The position numbers and the translations under genes were made by a program. Shown in pieces: positions 49,839 to 59,295 of a stretch of DNA of 64,000 nt. Numbering within the stretch: position 1 is the stretch's first letter; each line of letters starts with the position of its first letter. Source of the DNA: Bacteroidales bacterium. GTDB taxonomy: Bacteria; Bacteroidota; Bacteroidia; Bacteroidales; UBA932. The notes below the pieces were generated by a model. It was not told where the DNA came from. It was given only the letters and a program-made list of their open reading frames with translations, and did no database searches. The DNA is taken from positions 434,001 to 498,000 of the forward strand of contig JAJFVD010000003.1 in assembly GCA_021371955.1 (NCBI GenBank), written 5' to 3'.

Positions 49839-51137
49839 ATGACAACGTTGCTTGGATATATTACTGAATCGCTTATATGCGGAGCGTTTTTCTGGCTTCT
49901 ATATAAACTGATTGTACAGACAGGTGGAAGCTATCAGTTTCAAAGGGGATATCTATTGCTTGCATCTGTCTTCACAGTAATTTTTCCGCTTATTAATATT
50001 CCTGTAGAACAAACGTCTATGATTAGATTAACTATCCCTGAGCTTTATGTGTATGCTTCAGGTTCGGGATATAGTTCATCATTACCCGGATTTTGGCAAA
50101 ATATTACAGGACAGGGGGGTATTATCCTTTTCTGGACGATTTCTTCGTTATTTGCACTTTACTTCATTGCACAATTATTCATTCTTCTGAGACTAAGTTT
50201 ATCCGGAGAGAAAACTGTTAAAAACGGACTGACAGTTATTCAAAGCAAAAAAATATCTTCTCCCTTTTCTTTTTTCAACTCAGTTTTTATTCAGAAGGGA
50301 TTAAATGAGGCATCTCTGGAACCCATTCTTTGTCATGAATCTTCTCATGTAAACAGAGTCCATTCATTTGACATTGTTCTGATGTCGTTAATAAAAATCG
50401 TTCAATGGTTCAACCCCTTTATATACTTTCTCCGAAAATCATTGGTATCTGTTCACGAATATCAGGCAGACGGGGATGTTATTGAAAGAGGATTTAATAT
50501 AGAAGAGTACCAGACAATAATTTTAAACCTTCAGTTTGGATTCTCTCCATCGGTCACCAACAGGTTACATAATTCATTAACTATTAAAAGATTTAGAAAA
50601 ATGGGAAATTTATTAAAAAAGAAAACCTCTGTTTGGAGTGTTCTGGCAGTCGTTTTATTTGTATCTGTACTATTTGCCGTTGTGTCTTGTAAAAGCCGCA
50701 AAGAAACGGAAGTTGTACCCGAAGTTGTGAAAGAACAGGAAAAAGTGGCCGACAAGCTACCTGATGCGGCTGCAGTTACTTATAAAGCATCAGCTGATAC
50801 TTCTTCCAGTAAAGATGCCGTACCATTTACGGTGGTAGACGTAAAGCCAACCTTCAATGGTGGGGACGAGAACGTTTTTGTTAAATGGGTTGCGAAAGAA
50901 CTGAAATATCCTGTTGTTGCAAAAGAGAAGAAAATAGAGGGTAGAGTAATATTGCAGTTTACCGTCAATAAAGAGGGTAAGGTTACAAATGTTAAAGTTG
51001 TGAGAGGCGTTGATCCTCTTCTGGATGCCGAGGCAGTAAGGGCCATTTATGCTTCACCATTATGGAAACCAGGATACCAAAACAATACTGCAGTTAATGT
51101 ACGCTATACTTTCCCTGTAATTTTCCAGCTTCGCTAA
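49839..51137 (+). CDS. BlaR1-type M56 metallopeptidase with TonB_C domain
   Basis: A 432-residue membrane protein. Four N-terminal hydrophobic segments surround the M56 peptidase domain with the zinc motif HESSH (about residue 165) and the third-ligand block VHEYQADGDVIE. A further helix (SVLAVVLFVSVLFAVVSC, about residues 268-286) leads to a periplasmic linker and a C-terminal TonB_C domain (VKPTFNGGDENVFVKW ... KYPVVAKEKKIEGRVILQF). BlaR1 proteins of Staphylococcus end in a penicillin-binding domain; here the sensor part is TonB_C, common in Bacteroidetes. It would sense envelope state and cleave BlaI. Its stop abuts the stop of the convergent TPR gene. Confidence 0.9.
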   Translation: MTTLLGYITESLICGAFFWLLYKLIVQTGGSYQFQRGYLLLASVFTVIFPLINIPVEQTSMIRLTIPELYVYASGSGYSSSLPGFWQNITGQGGIILFWTISSLFALYFIAQLFILLRLSLSGEKTVKNGLTVIQSKKISSPFSFFNSVFIQKGLNEASLEPILCHESSHVNRVHSFDIVLMSLIKIVQWFNPFIYFLRKSLVSVHEYQADGDVIERGFNIEEYQTIILNLQFGFSPSVTNRLHNSLTIKRFRKMGNLLKKKTSVWSVLAVVLFVSVLFAVVSCKSRKETEVVPEVVKEQEKVADKLPDAAAVTYKASADTSSSKDAVPFTVVDVKPTFNGGDENVFVKWVAKELKYPVVAKEKKIEGRVILQFTVNKEGKVTNVKVVRGVDPLLDAEAVRAIYASPLWKPGYQNNTAVNVRYTFPVIFQLR

Positions 51138-52442
51138 TTATTTCGGCTTCTCCAGCATAAAAAGTTCTTCCGTAATTTTGTTAATGAACCACTCCGACCG
51201 GGACTTGAGATATATCTCATCTTTTGTAAGGGTGGTTCCTTTTTTATCTAATTCTGCGAGATATTCCTTTAGGTGACGGCGTGCAATTTCGAGGTTTTTC
51301 TCTCCTTTGAGTTCACCTTTTACCATTGCCATCTGATAAAGAAGCTTAGAGTCGGCCGGATTAAGGGAATATGCCTCTGCAAATGATTTATATGAATCTT
51401 CGTACAGTTTAAGATTTTGATAAACTATTCCCAGCTGGTTTGCTATCATGTAAAGAACATGAGGGTCCGGTTCCGTGAGGGAAAGCGCAGTCTTGAATGT
51501 TATCAGAGCCTCTTCGTAATTTCCGGTCATGCTAAGTGAGGCGGCAAGGTAATATGTCGTTTCGTTATTGAGAGAATCTTCCAGCAGGCTTTTCCTGAAG
51601 TATGGGATCGCTTCGTTAAATTCTCCCATAAAATAATGACATATACCTGCCAGCTTCATAACGGATGCCGATGAGTCGCCTGCCGAAATGATATATTTAA
51701 AATTGAACAGGGCATCTTTATATTCCTCGAGCTTATATTGAGTGTTGCCAAGCTGTTTTCTAAGCAGCACATGCGATGAGTCAATATCAACTCCTCTGGA
51801 TGCAAATATTTTTGCCGAGTTGTAATCTTTATTTATATACGCTATCTGGCTAAGATTAAGCTTTGTTGCTGTGCTGTTCCTGTTAAGATCGTCGGCCCAC
51901 TGGTAGAAATATACCGAACTGTCCCTGTTCCCAAGGAGCCAGTAGCAGTCGCCCAAGGTTTTGGCCGTATTGTAATTGAATATATTTTGTGTGTAAAGTT
52001 TCCTGTAGATATTAACGGCTTTTCTAATCTCCTGAGTCGACTGGTAAGCCGCTGCCAGTTTGTTTGCCACCCTAAAGTTCGTACTGTCTGTCTTAAGAAG
52101 TGAGTTAAGGGTCTCTATTGCCTTACGCTGCTGGCCAAGATATGAGTACATGTCAGATTCGTCCTCCATTGCTCTTTTATCGCAGGGGTTGAGCTGAAGC
52201 ACTCTTTTGTAACAACTGAGTGCTTTTGAATAGTCAAACTGGTTCCTGAAAGCATCGCCAAGAAGCATAATCATTCCGGCATCTGAATAAAGTGAATCTT
52301 TAAGGAGTGGAGAAAACTCCTCTGTGATTTCCTTGCTTTCTCCCATTTGCAGGCGCAGATAAAGCTGGCTGATATTAGTCTGTGCAGAAAGAACTACGCT
52401 TATTGCCAAAACCACAGGAAACAAAACAACTCTTTTCATCAT
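51138..52442 (-). CDS. Secreted TPR-repeat protein
   Basis: A 434-residue exported protein: signal peptide (MMKRVVLFPVVLAISVVLSA) followed by about ten tetratricopeptide repeats, for example YSKALSCYKRVLQLNPCDKR, AVNIYRKLYTQNIFNYNTAK, AIPYFRKSLLEDSLNNETTY and SYKSFAEAYSLNPADSKLLY. Such proteins serve as periplasmic protein-protein scaffolds. No partner is apparent. A 7/8 -7 box (TAACTTTA) is at 52479-52486 on the minus strand, 36 nt upstream. Confidence 0.85.
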   Translation of the reverse strand: MMKRVVLFPVVLAISVVLSAQTNISQLYLRLQMGESKEITEEFSPLLKDSLYSDAGMIMLLGDAFRNQFDYSKALSCYKRVLQLNPCDKRAMEDESDMYSYLGQQRKAIETLNSLLKTDSTNFRVANKLAAAYQSTQEIRKAVNIYRKLYTQNIFNYNTAKTLGDCYWLLGNRDSSVYFYQWADDLNRNSTATKLNLSQIAYINKDYNSAKIFASRGVDIDSSHVLLRKQLGNTQYKLEEYKDALFNFKYIISAGDSSASVMKLAGICHYFMGEFNEAIPYFRKSLLEDSLNNETTYYLAASLSMTGNYEEALITFKTALSLTEPDPHVLYMIANQLGIVYQNLKLYEDSYKSFAEAYSLNPADSKLLYQMAMVKGELKGEKNLEIARRHLKEYLAELDKKGTTLTKDEIYLKSRSEWFINKITEELFMLEKPK

Positions 52443-52530
52443 TTCATTATACTAAGATTTCAAATCGGGATCTTTGAATAAAGTTATGATGTTCTAACCT
52501 AAATACCAAATATTTATAAGACATGATATA

Positions 52531-52563
52531 AAAAAAGCTGCCTTTTAAAAAGCAGCTTTTTTT
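52531..52563 (-). terminator. Terminator after rpmE2, possibly bidirectional
   Basis: GCTGC (52537-52541) pairs with GCAGC (52552-52556) around TTTTAAAA, extended outward by an A-run on one side and a T-run on the other (AAAAAAGCTGC ... GCAGCTTTTTTT). On the minus strand it ends in a T-run and lies 21 nt past the rpmE2 stop. Confidence 0.8.
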
Positions 52564-52583
52564 CAGTGTGTAAAAAGAGAAAA

Positions 52584-52835
52584 TTACTTTTGAATTTTCT
52601 TGTATCTGTTAAGGAATTTGTCAACACGACCGGCTGTGTCTACAAGTTTCATCTTGCCGGTATAGAATGGATGGGAAGTATTCGATATCTCGACTTTTAT
52701 AACGGGATATTCTACTCCTTCATGCACAATAGTTTCTCTTGTATTAGCACATGAGCGTGTAATAAAGATGTGCTCATTTGACATATCCTTGAAAGCTACA
52801 AGACGGTAGGTTTCGGGATGGATTCCTTTTTTCAT
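52584..52835 (-). CDS. rpmE2: Type B 50S ribosomal protein bL31
   Basis: An 83-residue ribosomal protein: [20 protein letters not shown], then [11 protein letters not shown] and [16 protein letters not shown]. It has the insertion and lacks the C-x2-C zinc ligands of type A L31, so it is the zinc-independent type B. In several bacteria this form is induced when zinc is scarce; no Zur-like operator is visible here. It is flanked by an exact -7 box upstream and a terminator downstream, hence monocistronic. Confidence 0.95.
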   Translation of the reverse strand: MKKGIHPETYRLVAFKDMSNEHIFITRSCANTRETIVHEGVEYPVIKVEISNTSHPFYTGKMKLVDTAGRVDKFLNRYKKIQK

Positions 52836-52864
52836 TACTATTTAATTTTAATATTATGGGGTTG

Positions 52865-52872
52865 CAAAAATA
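52865..52872 (-). promoter_or_regulatory. -7 promoter box of rpmE2
   Basis: Minus strand TATTTTTG, an exact TAnnTTTG match, 29 nt before the ATG at 52835. Confidence 0.6.
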
Positions 52873-52896
52873 CTAATATTTATCTTATAACCAAAA

Positions 52897-53649
52897 TTAT
52901 TCTCTTCCACCGGCAAATTTTGCAAGCAGCTTAAGAATTTCAAGATAAAGCCATATAAGAGTTACCATGAGAGCAAATGCTCCATACCATTCCATATATT
53001 TTGGAGCACCCTGCTGGGATGCCTTCTCAATAAAGTTGAAATCCAGCAGAAGGCTGAATGCGGCAACTCCAATAATAACAAGGCTTATTCCTATGCTTAG
53101 TGGACCGCTGTTGTGAAGCATAACAAGGTTAACGCCAAACATGGACAGGATGATATTTACAAAATAGTAAAGGGCGATGGCCCCAACTGCTGTTGTAATT
53201 ATCCTGATGAATTTGTCGTTGACTTTAATAAGACCGGTCCGGTATACAATGAGCATGGCAAATGCTGTGAGTATAGTGAGCAGCGTGGCATTCATCACAA
53301 TGCCAGGGGCAGACTCGGCAAAAGCCTGATTAAACATAGCGGATATTGCTCCCAGAAACAGTCCTTCCAGAACTGCATAAACAGGCGCAAGATATTGAGC
53401 CAGATTTGGTTTAAAACTAATAATAATTGCCACAATAAACCCGCCTATTGCTCCGCCCCACATCCATGGAGTTACGGAAGCAGGATTAATTGCTTCATAA
53501 AAAACCTTCCAGGTATACGCAGCACCTGCAAGAACCATAAATATAAGGACGATTGATTTAAAAGCTGTCCCTTTCACTGTCATCACTTCGGTACTCTCTT
53601 CCGAGTGTGCCTTATTGAATACTTTTTCACTTAAAACCGGATTTGCCAT
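52897..53649 (-). CDS. Bax inhibitor-1/YccA family membrane protein
   Basis: A 250-residue protein with seven hydrophobic segments, for example FKSIVLIFMVLAGAAYTWKVF, GGAIGGFIVAIIISF, YAVLEGLFLGAISAMF and YGAFALMVTLIWLYLEILKLL, the last with the conserved WLYLEIL ending. This is the longer Bacteroidetes/Actinobacteria form of the BI-1 superfamily (YbhL-like) with a soluble N-terminus. Family members are pH-sensitive calcium leak channels or protease modulators; the role here is unknown. It follows namZ by 26 nt and may be in its operon. Confidence 0.9.
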   Translation of the reverse strand: MANPVLSEKVFNKAHSEESTEVMTVKGTAFKSIVLIFMVLAGAAYTWKVFYEAINPASVTPWMWGGAIGGFIVAIIISFKPNLAQYLAPVYAVLEGLFLGAISAMFNQAFAESAPGIVMNATLLTILTAFAMLIVYRTGLIKVNDKFIRIITTAVGAIALYYFVNIILSMFGVNLVMLHNSGPLSIGISLVIIGVAAFSLLLDFNFIEKASQQGAPKYMEWYGAFALMVTLIWLYLEILKLLAKFAGGRE

Positions 53650-53675
53650 TTTACTTTTTAATAACTTTTAAATTT

Positions 53676-54902
53676 TTATTTACATCTGAAAAGCTGATCT
53701 TCATAGAGCATTACCCTTCTTGCCTTTCTTATCCACTTTTGCTCTTCCTTCTTCATCTCCTCCTTTATGGTTTCCCACTCTTCATTACCTTGCAGGTAAT
53801 TTATAAGAAGAGGATCGCCAAGCAAAAGTTCGATAGCTGTCTTATCGTTACCGGCTTCGTATTTACCCGGCCGGAAGGCAAACTCTTTGCAGTTATCAGC
53901 GGTGAAACGCATTATTCGCAAATTATGTGCCAATGAATGATATTGTGTGCCCGGTATTGGGTGCAGATGGAAACCAAAGCAACTTTCTCCGGCAAATTTA
54001 TGAAACTGAGGAATGAATCTGTGCCATCTTATGTAAACCGAAGGGTCGTAAAGAGGGTGGGAGGTGTCGTTCCAGTTCTCGTATCCGTGTGAAGAGTTGT
54101 AGTTTATGAGTGATTCCATGAAAGGAGCCCCGAAAACTTCAAAAGGGCGGGTAGTGCCTCTGCCTTCGCTAACATTCGTTCCTTCCCACAGACACTGTCC
54201 TGTGTAAAAATGACAGGTAAAAAGTCCGGGTATATTTGGAGATGGCGGAATGCTCCATGGCAGCATCTCTCTTGAAATAGTCTCAGATGCATAGGAGATA
54301 ATGTGGAGAGGAAATTTTGCATTGAGCTCATTATAAAAAAGGTTTGCAACCTCGCCTATTGTAAGTCCGTGACGATGCAAAAGCCCTTCAATTCCAATAA
54401 AAGAGGTGTATTCTTCCCTGAGCATTGTCCCTTCCACCTGACGGCCCATTGGATTTGTCCTGTCGATGAGATATACAGGCAAATTTATTCCTTCGTTCTT
54501 GAGGATTTTAAAGATGTTGAATATTGTAGAGTTGAAGGTGTAATATCTCGCACCTACGTCCTGAAGCTCAATAATCAGAGCATCAATATCCTTCAATTGC
54601 CCAATGTGCGCACTTAAAGAACTCTCATCGGAACCGTAAAGCGATACAAATTCACATTTTTGAGCCAGAACCGACTTATAAGCATCTGTTCCGTCCAGCT
54701 TAACCTGATCCTGCAGTTCTCCGAAAAGACCGTGTTCCGGCATAAAAACCCTCTTTAAAACACCTCTCTTTGAAAGGGTTTCAAAAAGATATTCTCCTGT
54801 TTGAGGATGCCAGGATGCCTGGTTACAAAGCAGGGCAACCTTTCCGCTTCTCAGTACAGAATCCGGTTGTTCCAAAAGGGGTGACGTTCTGAATGAAAAC
54901 AT
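53676..54902 (-). CDS. namZ: Exo-beta-N-acetylmuramidase NamZ-like (DUF1343)
   Basis: A 408-residue DUF1343/GH171 protein. Family landmarks are LLCNQASW, FMPEHGLFGELQDQV, IIELQDVGARYYTF, LIDRTNPMGR and the long NVSEGRGTTRPFEVFGAPF motif. NamZ of Bacillus removes terminal N-acetylmuramic acid from peptidoglycan fragments. No signal peptide is evident, so this protein may act inside the cell on recovered muropeptides. It starts 2 nt after glmM, whose product makes glucosamine-1-phosphate for wall precursors, so the pair links wall recycling and synthesis. Confidence 0.85.
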   Translation of the reverse strand: MFSFRTSPLLEQPDSVLRSGKVALLCNQASWHPQTGEYLFETLSKRGVLKRVFMPEHGLFGELQDQVKLDGTDAYKSVLAQKCEFVSLYGSDESSLSAHIGQLKDIDALIIELQDVGARYYTFNSTIFNIFKILKNEGINLPVYLIDRTNPMGRQVEGTMLREEYTSFIGIEGLLHRHGLTIGEVANLFYNELNAKFPLHIISYASETISREMLPWSIPPSPNIPGLFTCHFYTGQCLWEGTNVSEGRGTTRPFEVFGAPFMESLINYNSSHGYENWNDTSHPLYDPSVYIRWHRFIPQFHKFAGESCFGFHLHPIPGTQYHSLAHNLRIMRFTADNCKEFAFRPGKYEAGNDKTAIELLLGDPLLINYLQGNEEWETIKEEMKKEEQKWIRKARRVMLYEDQLFRCK

Positions 54903-54904
54903 TT

Positions 54905-56299
54905 TTATAATTCTATAATTTCATTAATAGCCAAAATAATCTCTTTAGCGAGTGCAGAAGCTATCTCTTCTTCAGATGCTTCGGCATAAATACGTATTAT
55001 TGGTTCTGTATTTGATTTGCGAAGGTGAACCCATTTTTTTGCCGCATCGAAATCGATCTTTATACCATCGATATCTGTAACCCGATGTTGTGAATATAGC
55101 TCTTTTATTTTTAAAAGGATTTTATCAACGTCAATCCCGGCCGAAAGTTCAATTTTGTTTTTGGAAATGAAGTACTGAGGATATCTGCTCCTTAGTTCAG
55201 ATACTTTACACTTCTCTTTTGCCAGATGACTCAGAAACAGGGCTGTTCCAATAAGGGCATCTCTGCCATAATGCAAATCTGGAACAATAACGCCTCCATT
55301 TCCTTCTCCTCCCAAAACAGCATTTACCCTTTTCATTTCTGCAACCACATTTACCTCTCCCACGGCAGATGCAAAATATTTACAGCCCGCTTTTTCAGTT
55401 ACGTCTCTCAGGGCGCGTGAAGAAGAAAGGTTTGATACCGTGCTCCCTGGTTTGCTTTTCAGAAAATAATCGGCAACGGCGACAAGTGTGTACTCCTCTC
55501 CAAAGGGGTTTCCATCTTCGCAAATGAGAGCAAGCCTGTCCACATCGGGGTCAACCGATATCCCAAGTTCGGCCCCTTCCTTAACTACTCTTGACGAGAG
55601 CTCTGTAAGATTCTCCGGCAAAGGCTCTGGATTGTGGGCGAAACGACCTGTAGGTTCACAATTAACCTGAATACATTTTACGCCCAAAGCCTCAAACAGA
55701 GCAGGCATAACAACTCCTCCTACAGAGTTTACGGCATCCAGAACCACAGTAAATCCTTCGCGGTATATAGCTTCGGTATCCACAAGCGGATGAGACAAAA
55801 CAGCCTCAATGTGCTGCTTTGTGAAGTCTTTATGTGTTTTAACGCCAAGATAATCTACTTCGGTATATTCAAATTCACCTTTTTCTGCACATTCAAGAAG
55901 TTCTTCTCCTTCGGCAGCATTCAGGAACTCCCCTTTTTCGTTTAGAAGCTTAAGTGCATTCCATTGTTTTGGATTATGTGACGCAGTGAGAATGATTCCG
56001 CCATCTGCCTTTTCAAACACTACTGCCATTTCGACAGTGGGGGTGGAGGCAAGCCCAGCGTTTACAACATCGATTCCATAGGCCATGAGTGTCCCGCAAA
56101 CAAGCGAGTCGGCCATTTCTCCGGAAATCCGGGCGTCTCTTCCAACTACAACCTTATACCGGCTTTTTCCAGGTAATCTCTTTTTGAGCATTACTGAGTA
56201 TGCCGAAGTGAATTTAACAATATCAATAGGAGTGAGGGCATCTCCGCATTTACCTCCAATGGTCCCTCTTATGCCTGATATAGATTTAATTAATGTCAT
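54905..56299 (-). CDS. glmM: Phosphoglucosamine mutase (alpha-D-phosphohexomutase family)
   Basis: A 464-residue phosphohexomutase. SISGIRGTIGG opens the protein, the phosphoserine loop is TASHNPKQWNALKL, the metal loop VDPDVDRLALI (D-x-D-x-D-R), the sugar loop GGEGNGGV and the phosphate-binding RKSNTEPIIRIY. It most likely interconverts glucosamine-6- and -1-phosphate for UDP-GlcNAc; a phosphomannomutase/phosphoglucomutase role cannot be excluded. I use ATG 56299: the in-frame TTG at 56320 is part of the promoter box. First gene of a glmM-namZ-Bax inhibitor unit. Confidence 0.9.
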   Translation of the reverse strand: MTLIKSISGIRGTIGGKCGDALTPIDIVKFTSAYSVMLKKRLPGKSRYKVVVGRDARISGEMADSLVCGTLMAYGIDVVNAGLASTPTVEMAVVFEKADGGIILTASHNPKQWNALKLLNEKGEFLNAAEGEELLECAEKGEFEYTEVDYLGVKTHKDFTKQHIEAVLSHPLVDTEAIYREGFTVVLDAVNSVGGVVMPALFEALGVKCIQVNCEPTGRFAHNPEPLPENLTELSSRVVKEGAELGISVDPDVDRLALICEDGNPFGEEYTLVAVADYFLKSKPGSTVSNLSSSRALRDVTEKAGCKYFASAVGEVNVVAEMKRVNAVLGGEGNGGVIVPDLHYGRDALIGTALFLSHLAKEKCKVSELRSRYPQYFISKNKIELSAGIDVDKILLKIKELYSQHRVTDIDGIKIDFDAAKKWVHLRKSNTEPIIRIYAEASEEEIASALAKEIILAINEIIEL

Positions 56300-56317
56300 A
56301 GCAATCTCATTTTTATT

Positions 56318-56325
56318 CAAAGATA
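56318..56325 (-). promoter_or_regulatory. -7 promoter box of glmM
   Basis: Minus strand TATCTTTG, an exact TAnnTTTG match, 18 nt before the ATG at 56299. It begins where the T-run of the V-ATPase terminator ends, so terminator and promoter are packed back to back. Confidence 0.6.
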
Positions 56326-56326
56326 A

Positions 56327-56370
56327 AAAAAATTGGGTGCCCGGCTTAACCTTTTTAGCCCGGCACCCAA
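56327..56370 (-). terminator. Terminator of the V-ATPase operon
   Basis: An 8-bp outer stem (TTGGGTGC at 56333-56340 with GCACCCAA at 56363-56370) continues with a mostly paired CCGGCT/AGCCCG segment; the minus-strand transcript ends in a run of T. It lies between the subunit K stop (56389) and the glmM promoter. Confidence 0.82.
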
Positions 56371-56388
56371 AAATTTTAAAGTGAGCAA

Positions 56389-56847
56389 TTATGCAGGAAT
56401 AGCAAGGAATGCTGCTGCAAAAGCAAGAATCGCGTATAGTTCCGGGAATACGGCAAGAATAAGAGTTTTACCAAAAACATCTTGTCCGTTACTCATTTCA
56501 ACAATACCATTTGCTACAAGATTTGCCTGTCTGATAGCTGAAACATAACCTACAATACCAAGAGCAACACCAACTGCAAAAATAGCAAAGCCCTGTCCCA
56601 AAGCCAGAACAGGCATTTCGAGCAGTCTGTTGAGCATAAGGAAAAAAGCAGCAAATCCGTAAAGGCCCTGAGTAGAAGGAAGTGCACAAAGAATCATAGA
56701 AGAACCGAAAATATCCGGATTCTTTTTCATAGCCCCAATTGTTGCGTTACCTCCGATTGTTACACCTATTGAACTTCCGATGCAGGATACAGAAAGCATA
56801 ATACCCAGACCGACATAGGCTAAAGTTAATGGTAATAATTGTTCCAT
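56389..56847 (-). CDS. V-type ATP synthase subunit K (Na+-binding rotor)
   Basis: A 152-residue double-hairpin proteolipid with four membrane helices, two c-like units. Only the second has the carboxylate (E136 in VFPELYAIL), as in V-type rotors. The residues that coordinate Na+ in Enterococcus hirae NtpK are all present: L56, T59 and Q60 in ALPSTQGLYG, Q107 in AIRQANLV and E136. This predicts a sodium-translocating rotor. It is the last gene of the V-ATPase operon and is followed by a terminator. Confidence 0.93.
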   Translation of the reverse strand: MEQLLPLTLAYVGLGIMLSVSCIGSSIGVTIGGNATIGAMKKNPDIFGSSMILCALPSTQGLYGFAAFFLMLNRLLEMPVLALGQGFAIFAVGVALGIVGYVSAIRQANLVANGIVEMSNGQDVFGKTLILAVFPELYAILAFAAAFLAIPA

Positions 56848-56890
56848 AATCTTAGTTTTTTATTTGTTGATATTAATAATTATTTCTTAA

Positions 56891-58687
56891 TCAGTTTTTT
56901 GTCAATGGCCGGAAGGCTTTGCCTCCACCTGTAAATCCGGAATTTTTATAAAATTCCACAAAAGTAAGACGCATAGGGTGCACAAATGCTCCAAGGCTGG
57001 ATAGAAGGAGTACGAAAGTGTGCCCAATCAAAAGTACCAGGCCAGTGAAAAACCACCCAACATATGGGATATCAATCATGTTCATGGCGATTGAGTTCAC
57101 AACATAGCCTAAAATTCCTCCGGAGGTTCCCAATCCGAATAATCGGATATATGAAAGGACATCTCCAAAAACACCGGTAATGTCATAAAAGGCAAATGTC
57201 CCTTTTAAGATTCTTGTAATAATGTTACCTTCAGTTGCAGAGAAGAATAATATAAGCAGGCACCCAAACATTCCTATGTAGTTTACATAAGGAGGAATAA
57301 CCATACCCGATACCATTGTTTTAGCATATGACATTGATGCCCATACAATAACAATAGCCCAGCCTATATTATGCATTCCATATTGCCATCCTTTTGTGAC
57401 AATTGAAAATATAGCATTTATTATTCTGGCAAAAACAATCTGGAGTATCCCGAAAACAATTGCAAACCAGAACATCTTAATGTCGGAAAAGAACATGGAA
57501 TTTATGGAATCGGGCAGTGGAAATAATACGCCCAGTTTGGTTCCGAAAATGCTGCCGGTGAGAAGAGGCATTATAATGGATCCAACTCCAAGTAGCTGAA
57601 CCAAAGTGAGATATTCTTTGAATTTTGCAAGTTTAAATTTTCCTATTGTGCCGGCAAGCAACAATACAAGTCCATAACCCATGTCTCCAAGGCAAAGGCC
57701 AAAGAATAGCATGTAGAAAGGAGCAAAATATGGTGTTAAATCAAGCTCTCCATATCTGGGAAGCATATACAAATCACCGATTGGTTCAAACAGGCGCGTA
57801 AAGAAATTGTTCTTTAGTTTAATAGGAGGATTATCGTCTTCGTGAGCGTCTTCTGCGATATAATAGACATTTTCTTTGTCAAAGAATTGTTTGAGTTCAT
57901 TCTTATTGCTTTCAGGCGCAAATCCTGTTATTAATGCAAGAGTTCCTTCTGCCTCCGTTTGTGATGAAACGCCAGCAAGATAAAGATCAAGGACAGATTT
58001 ATCCGAATCGAGAGTTTTTTCCAGAAAGTCAACCTTTTTCAGGATTCCTGCCAGATATGAATTACTATCGGAAATATTCTTTCTTACCTCCTTAAGTTTC
58101 TGCTCGACAATATCAAAGGAGTTTTGAGGAAATCTGCTTTCCGGATGCTTGAACAGAAAATCGGATCCTACGGGAGAAAGTATTACAAAATAATATTTTC
58201 CACCCTCTTTGTTGAGTACCTGTAAAATGTATTCCTTATCCCACTCCGGACTGAAGTTATTTTCGGAAACGCAGTAGAAATGAAGTTTGTATCCTAACGA
58301 TTCGAGCCGATGAATATCCTCTTTATTATATGCCCCCCAGATAACCGACTCATCAAGTTCTTTTATCAGATTTTTCTCTTCTGCTATCCAGATATCTCTG
58401 TTTTCAAGAGTATTCTCAATAGCATTGAATACATCTTTGCCGTTCAATTCCGATTGAAATCCGGATTCCGGCGGAGTAACCTCTTTCAAAGATTCCCGAA
58501 GCTCTTTCAATTTTTTGATAACCAGAGAATTACTCTGAATTGAGCTAAGCAGCTCTTTAGAGTGATTGTCTACAGCTTTATTCTCTCTTCTTATATCCAC
58601 CATCCCTAACTCCTGAACCTTTCCAAGAAAATCTTTAAGTTCCGGCTGGTAAACAATAAAGGAGTATTTAGTCATTCTTGCAATCAT
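56891..58687 (-). CDS. V-type ATP synthase subunit I
   Basis: Stator membrane subunit of 598 residues. The N-terminal cytoplasmic half (about 1-330) is helical coiled coil, and the C-terminal half contains about seven helices with the conserved FYMLFFGLCLGDMGYGL, FGDVLSYIRLFGLGTSGG (with the essential arginine for ion transfer) and LGAFVHPMRLTFVEFYKNSGF motifs. Its ATG overlaps the stop of subunit D as ATGA. The usual length for the bacterial form is 600-660. Confidence 0.93.
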   Translation of the reverse strand: MIARMTKYSFIVYQPELKDFLGKVQELGMVDIRRENKAVDNHSKELLSSIQSNSLVIKKLKELRESLKEVTPPESGFQSELNGKDVFNAIENTLENRDIWIAEEKNLIKELDESVIWGAYNKEDIHRLESLGYKLHFYCVSENNFSPEWDKEYILQVLNKEGGKYYFVILSPVGSDFLFKHPESRFPQNSFDIVEQKLKEVRKNISDSNSYLAGILKKVDFLEKTLDSDKSVLDLYLAGVSSQTEAEGTLALITGFAPESNKNELKQFFDKENVYYIAEDAHEDDNPPIKLKNNFFTRLFEPIGDLYMLPRYGELDLTPYFAPFYMLFFGLCLGDMGYGLVLLLAGTIGKFKLAKFKEYLTLVQLLGVGSIIMPLLTGSIFGTKLGVLFPLPDSINSMFFSDIKMFWFAIVFGILQIVFARIINAIFSIVTKGWQYGMHNIGWAIVIVWASMSYAKTMVSGMVIPPYVNYIGMFGCLLILFFSATEGNIITRILKGTFAFYDITGVFGDVLSYIRLFGLGTSGGILGYVVNSIAMNMIDIPYVGWFFTGLVLLIGHTFVLLLSSLGAFVHPMRLTFVEFYKNSGFTGGGKAFRPLTKN

Positions 58688-59286
58688 ATCGCCTCCTCCT
58701 CCTGCAGGTGTCTGTTTTTTACAATTTTCTGAGAGGCCTTTGAGAGATTCTCTTCGTCCTCCATAAATCGTTTAATCTTTAAAATAGCTTCCTTATAACC
58801 CGGAATTTGAACTTTCTCATAAAGATTTACCTTCTGAGTAGTTTTTTTACGGGCAAATTCAAGAAGATGCATCTTTTGCTCATAAATCTCAGACTCAATT
58901 CCCAATTGTGCAAGTTGCTTAAGAATGGAAATCCCGTCGGTGTACCATAATGGTTTAGAAAAGAGATTGTATGGTTTTACATCATACAATACCTCCTTAA
59001 GAGACGGGGTTTTTATTCCGGCGATTTTAACTGTTTCCAGAGTAATGTCTTTTACAGATATAAGACCGGGTTCAAATTCATTCCAGAGTCCTGCGAGATA
59101 GTCATAAGATTTTAATGAGGAGGCCAATTGATCCAACAGCTCCTCGGAGCGTTTCTTAGCCCTCTTAACCTCCATACGCAGAGCCGACTCTTTGTTTTTG
59201 AGTGTAGGCAAAGCGTTGGTTCTCACCTTAAGTTGTTTGTTAAGATCGTTAAGAGAAGTTTTGTTGAATTGGAATTTTATAGCCAT
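58684..59286 (-). CDS. V-type ATP synthase subunit D (central stalk)
   Basis: A 200-residue coiled-coil shaft subunit: FNKTSLNDLNKQLKVR at the start and long heptad-like helices at both ends (LKNKESALRMEVKRAKKRSEELLDQL; ILKIKRFMEDEENLSKASQ). It follows subunit B by 9 nt and overlaps subunit I. The middle region is less conserved than in classic V-ATPases, but the position in the operon settles the identity. Confidence 0.88.
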   Translation of the reverse strand: MAIKFQFNKTSLNDLNKQLKVRTNALPTLKNKESALRMEVKRAKKRSEELLDQLASSLKSYDYLAGLWNEFEPGLISVKDITLETVKIAGIKTPSLKEVLYDVKPYNLFSKPLWYTDGISILKQLAQLGIESEIYEQKMHLLEFARKKTTQKVNLYEKVQIPGYKEAILKIKRFMEDEENLSKASQKIVKNRHLQEEEAI

Positions 59287-59295
59287 GCTCTTAAT

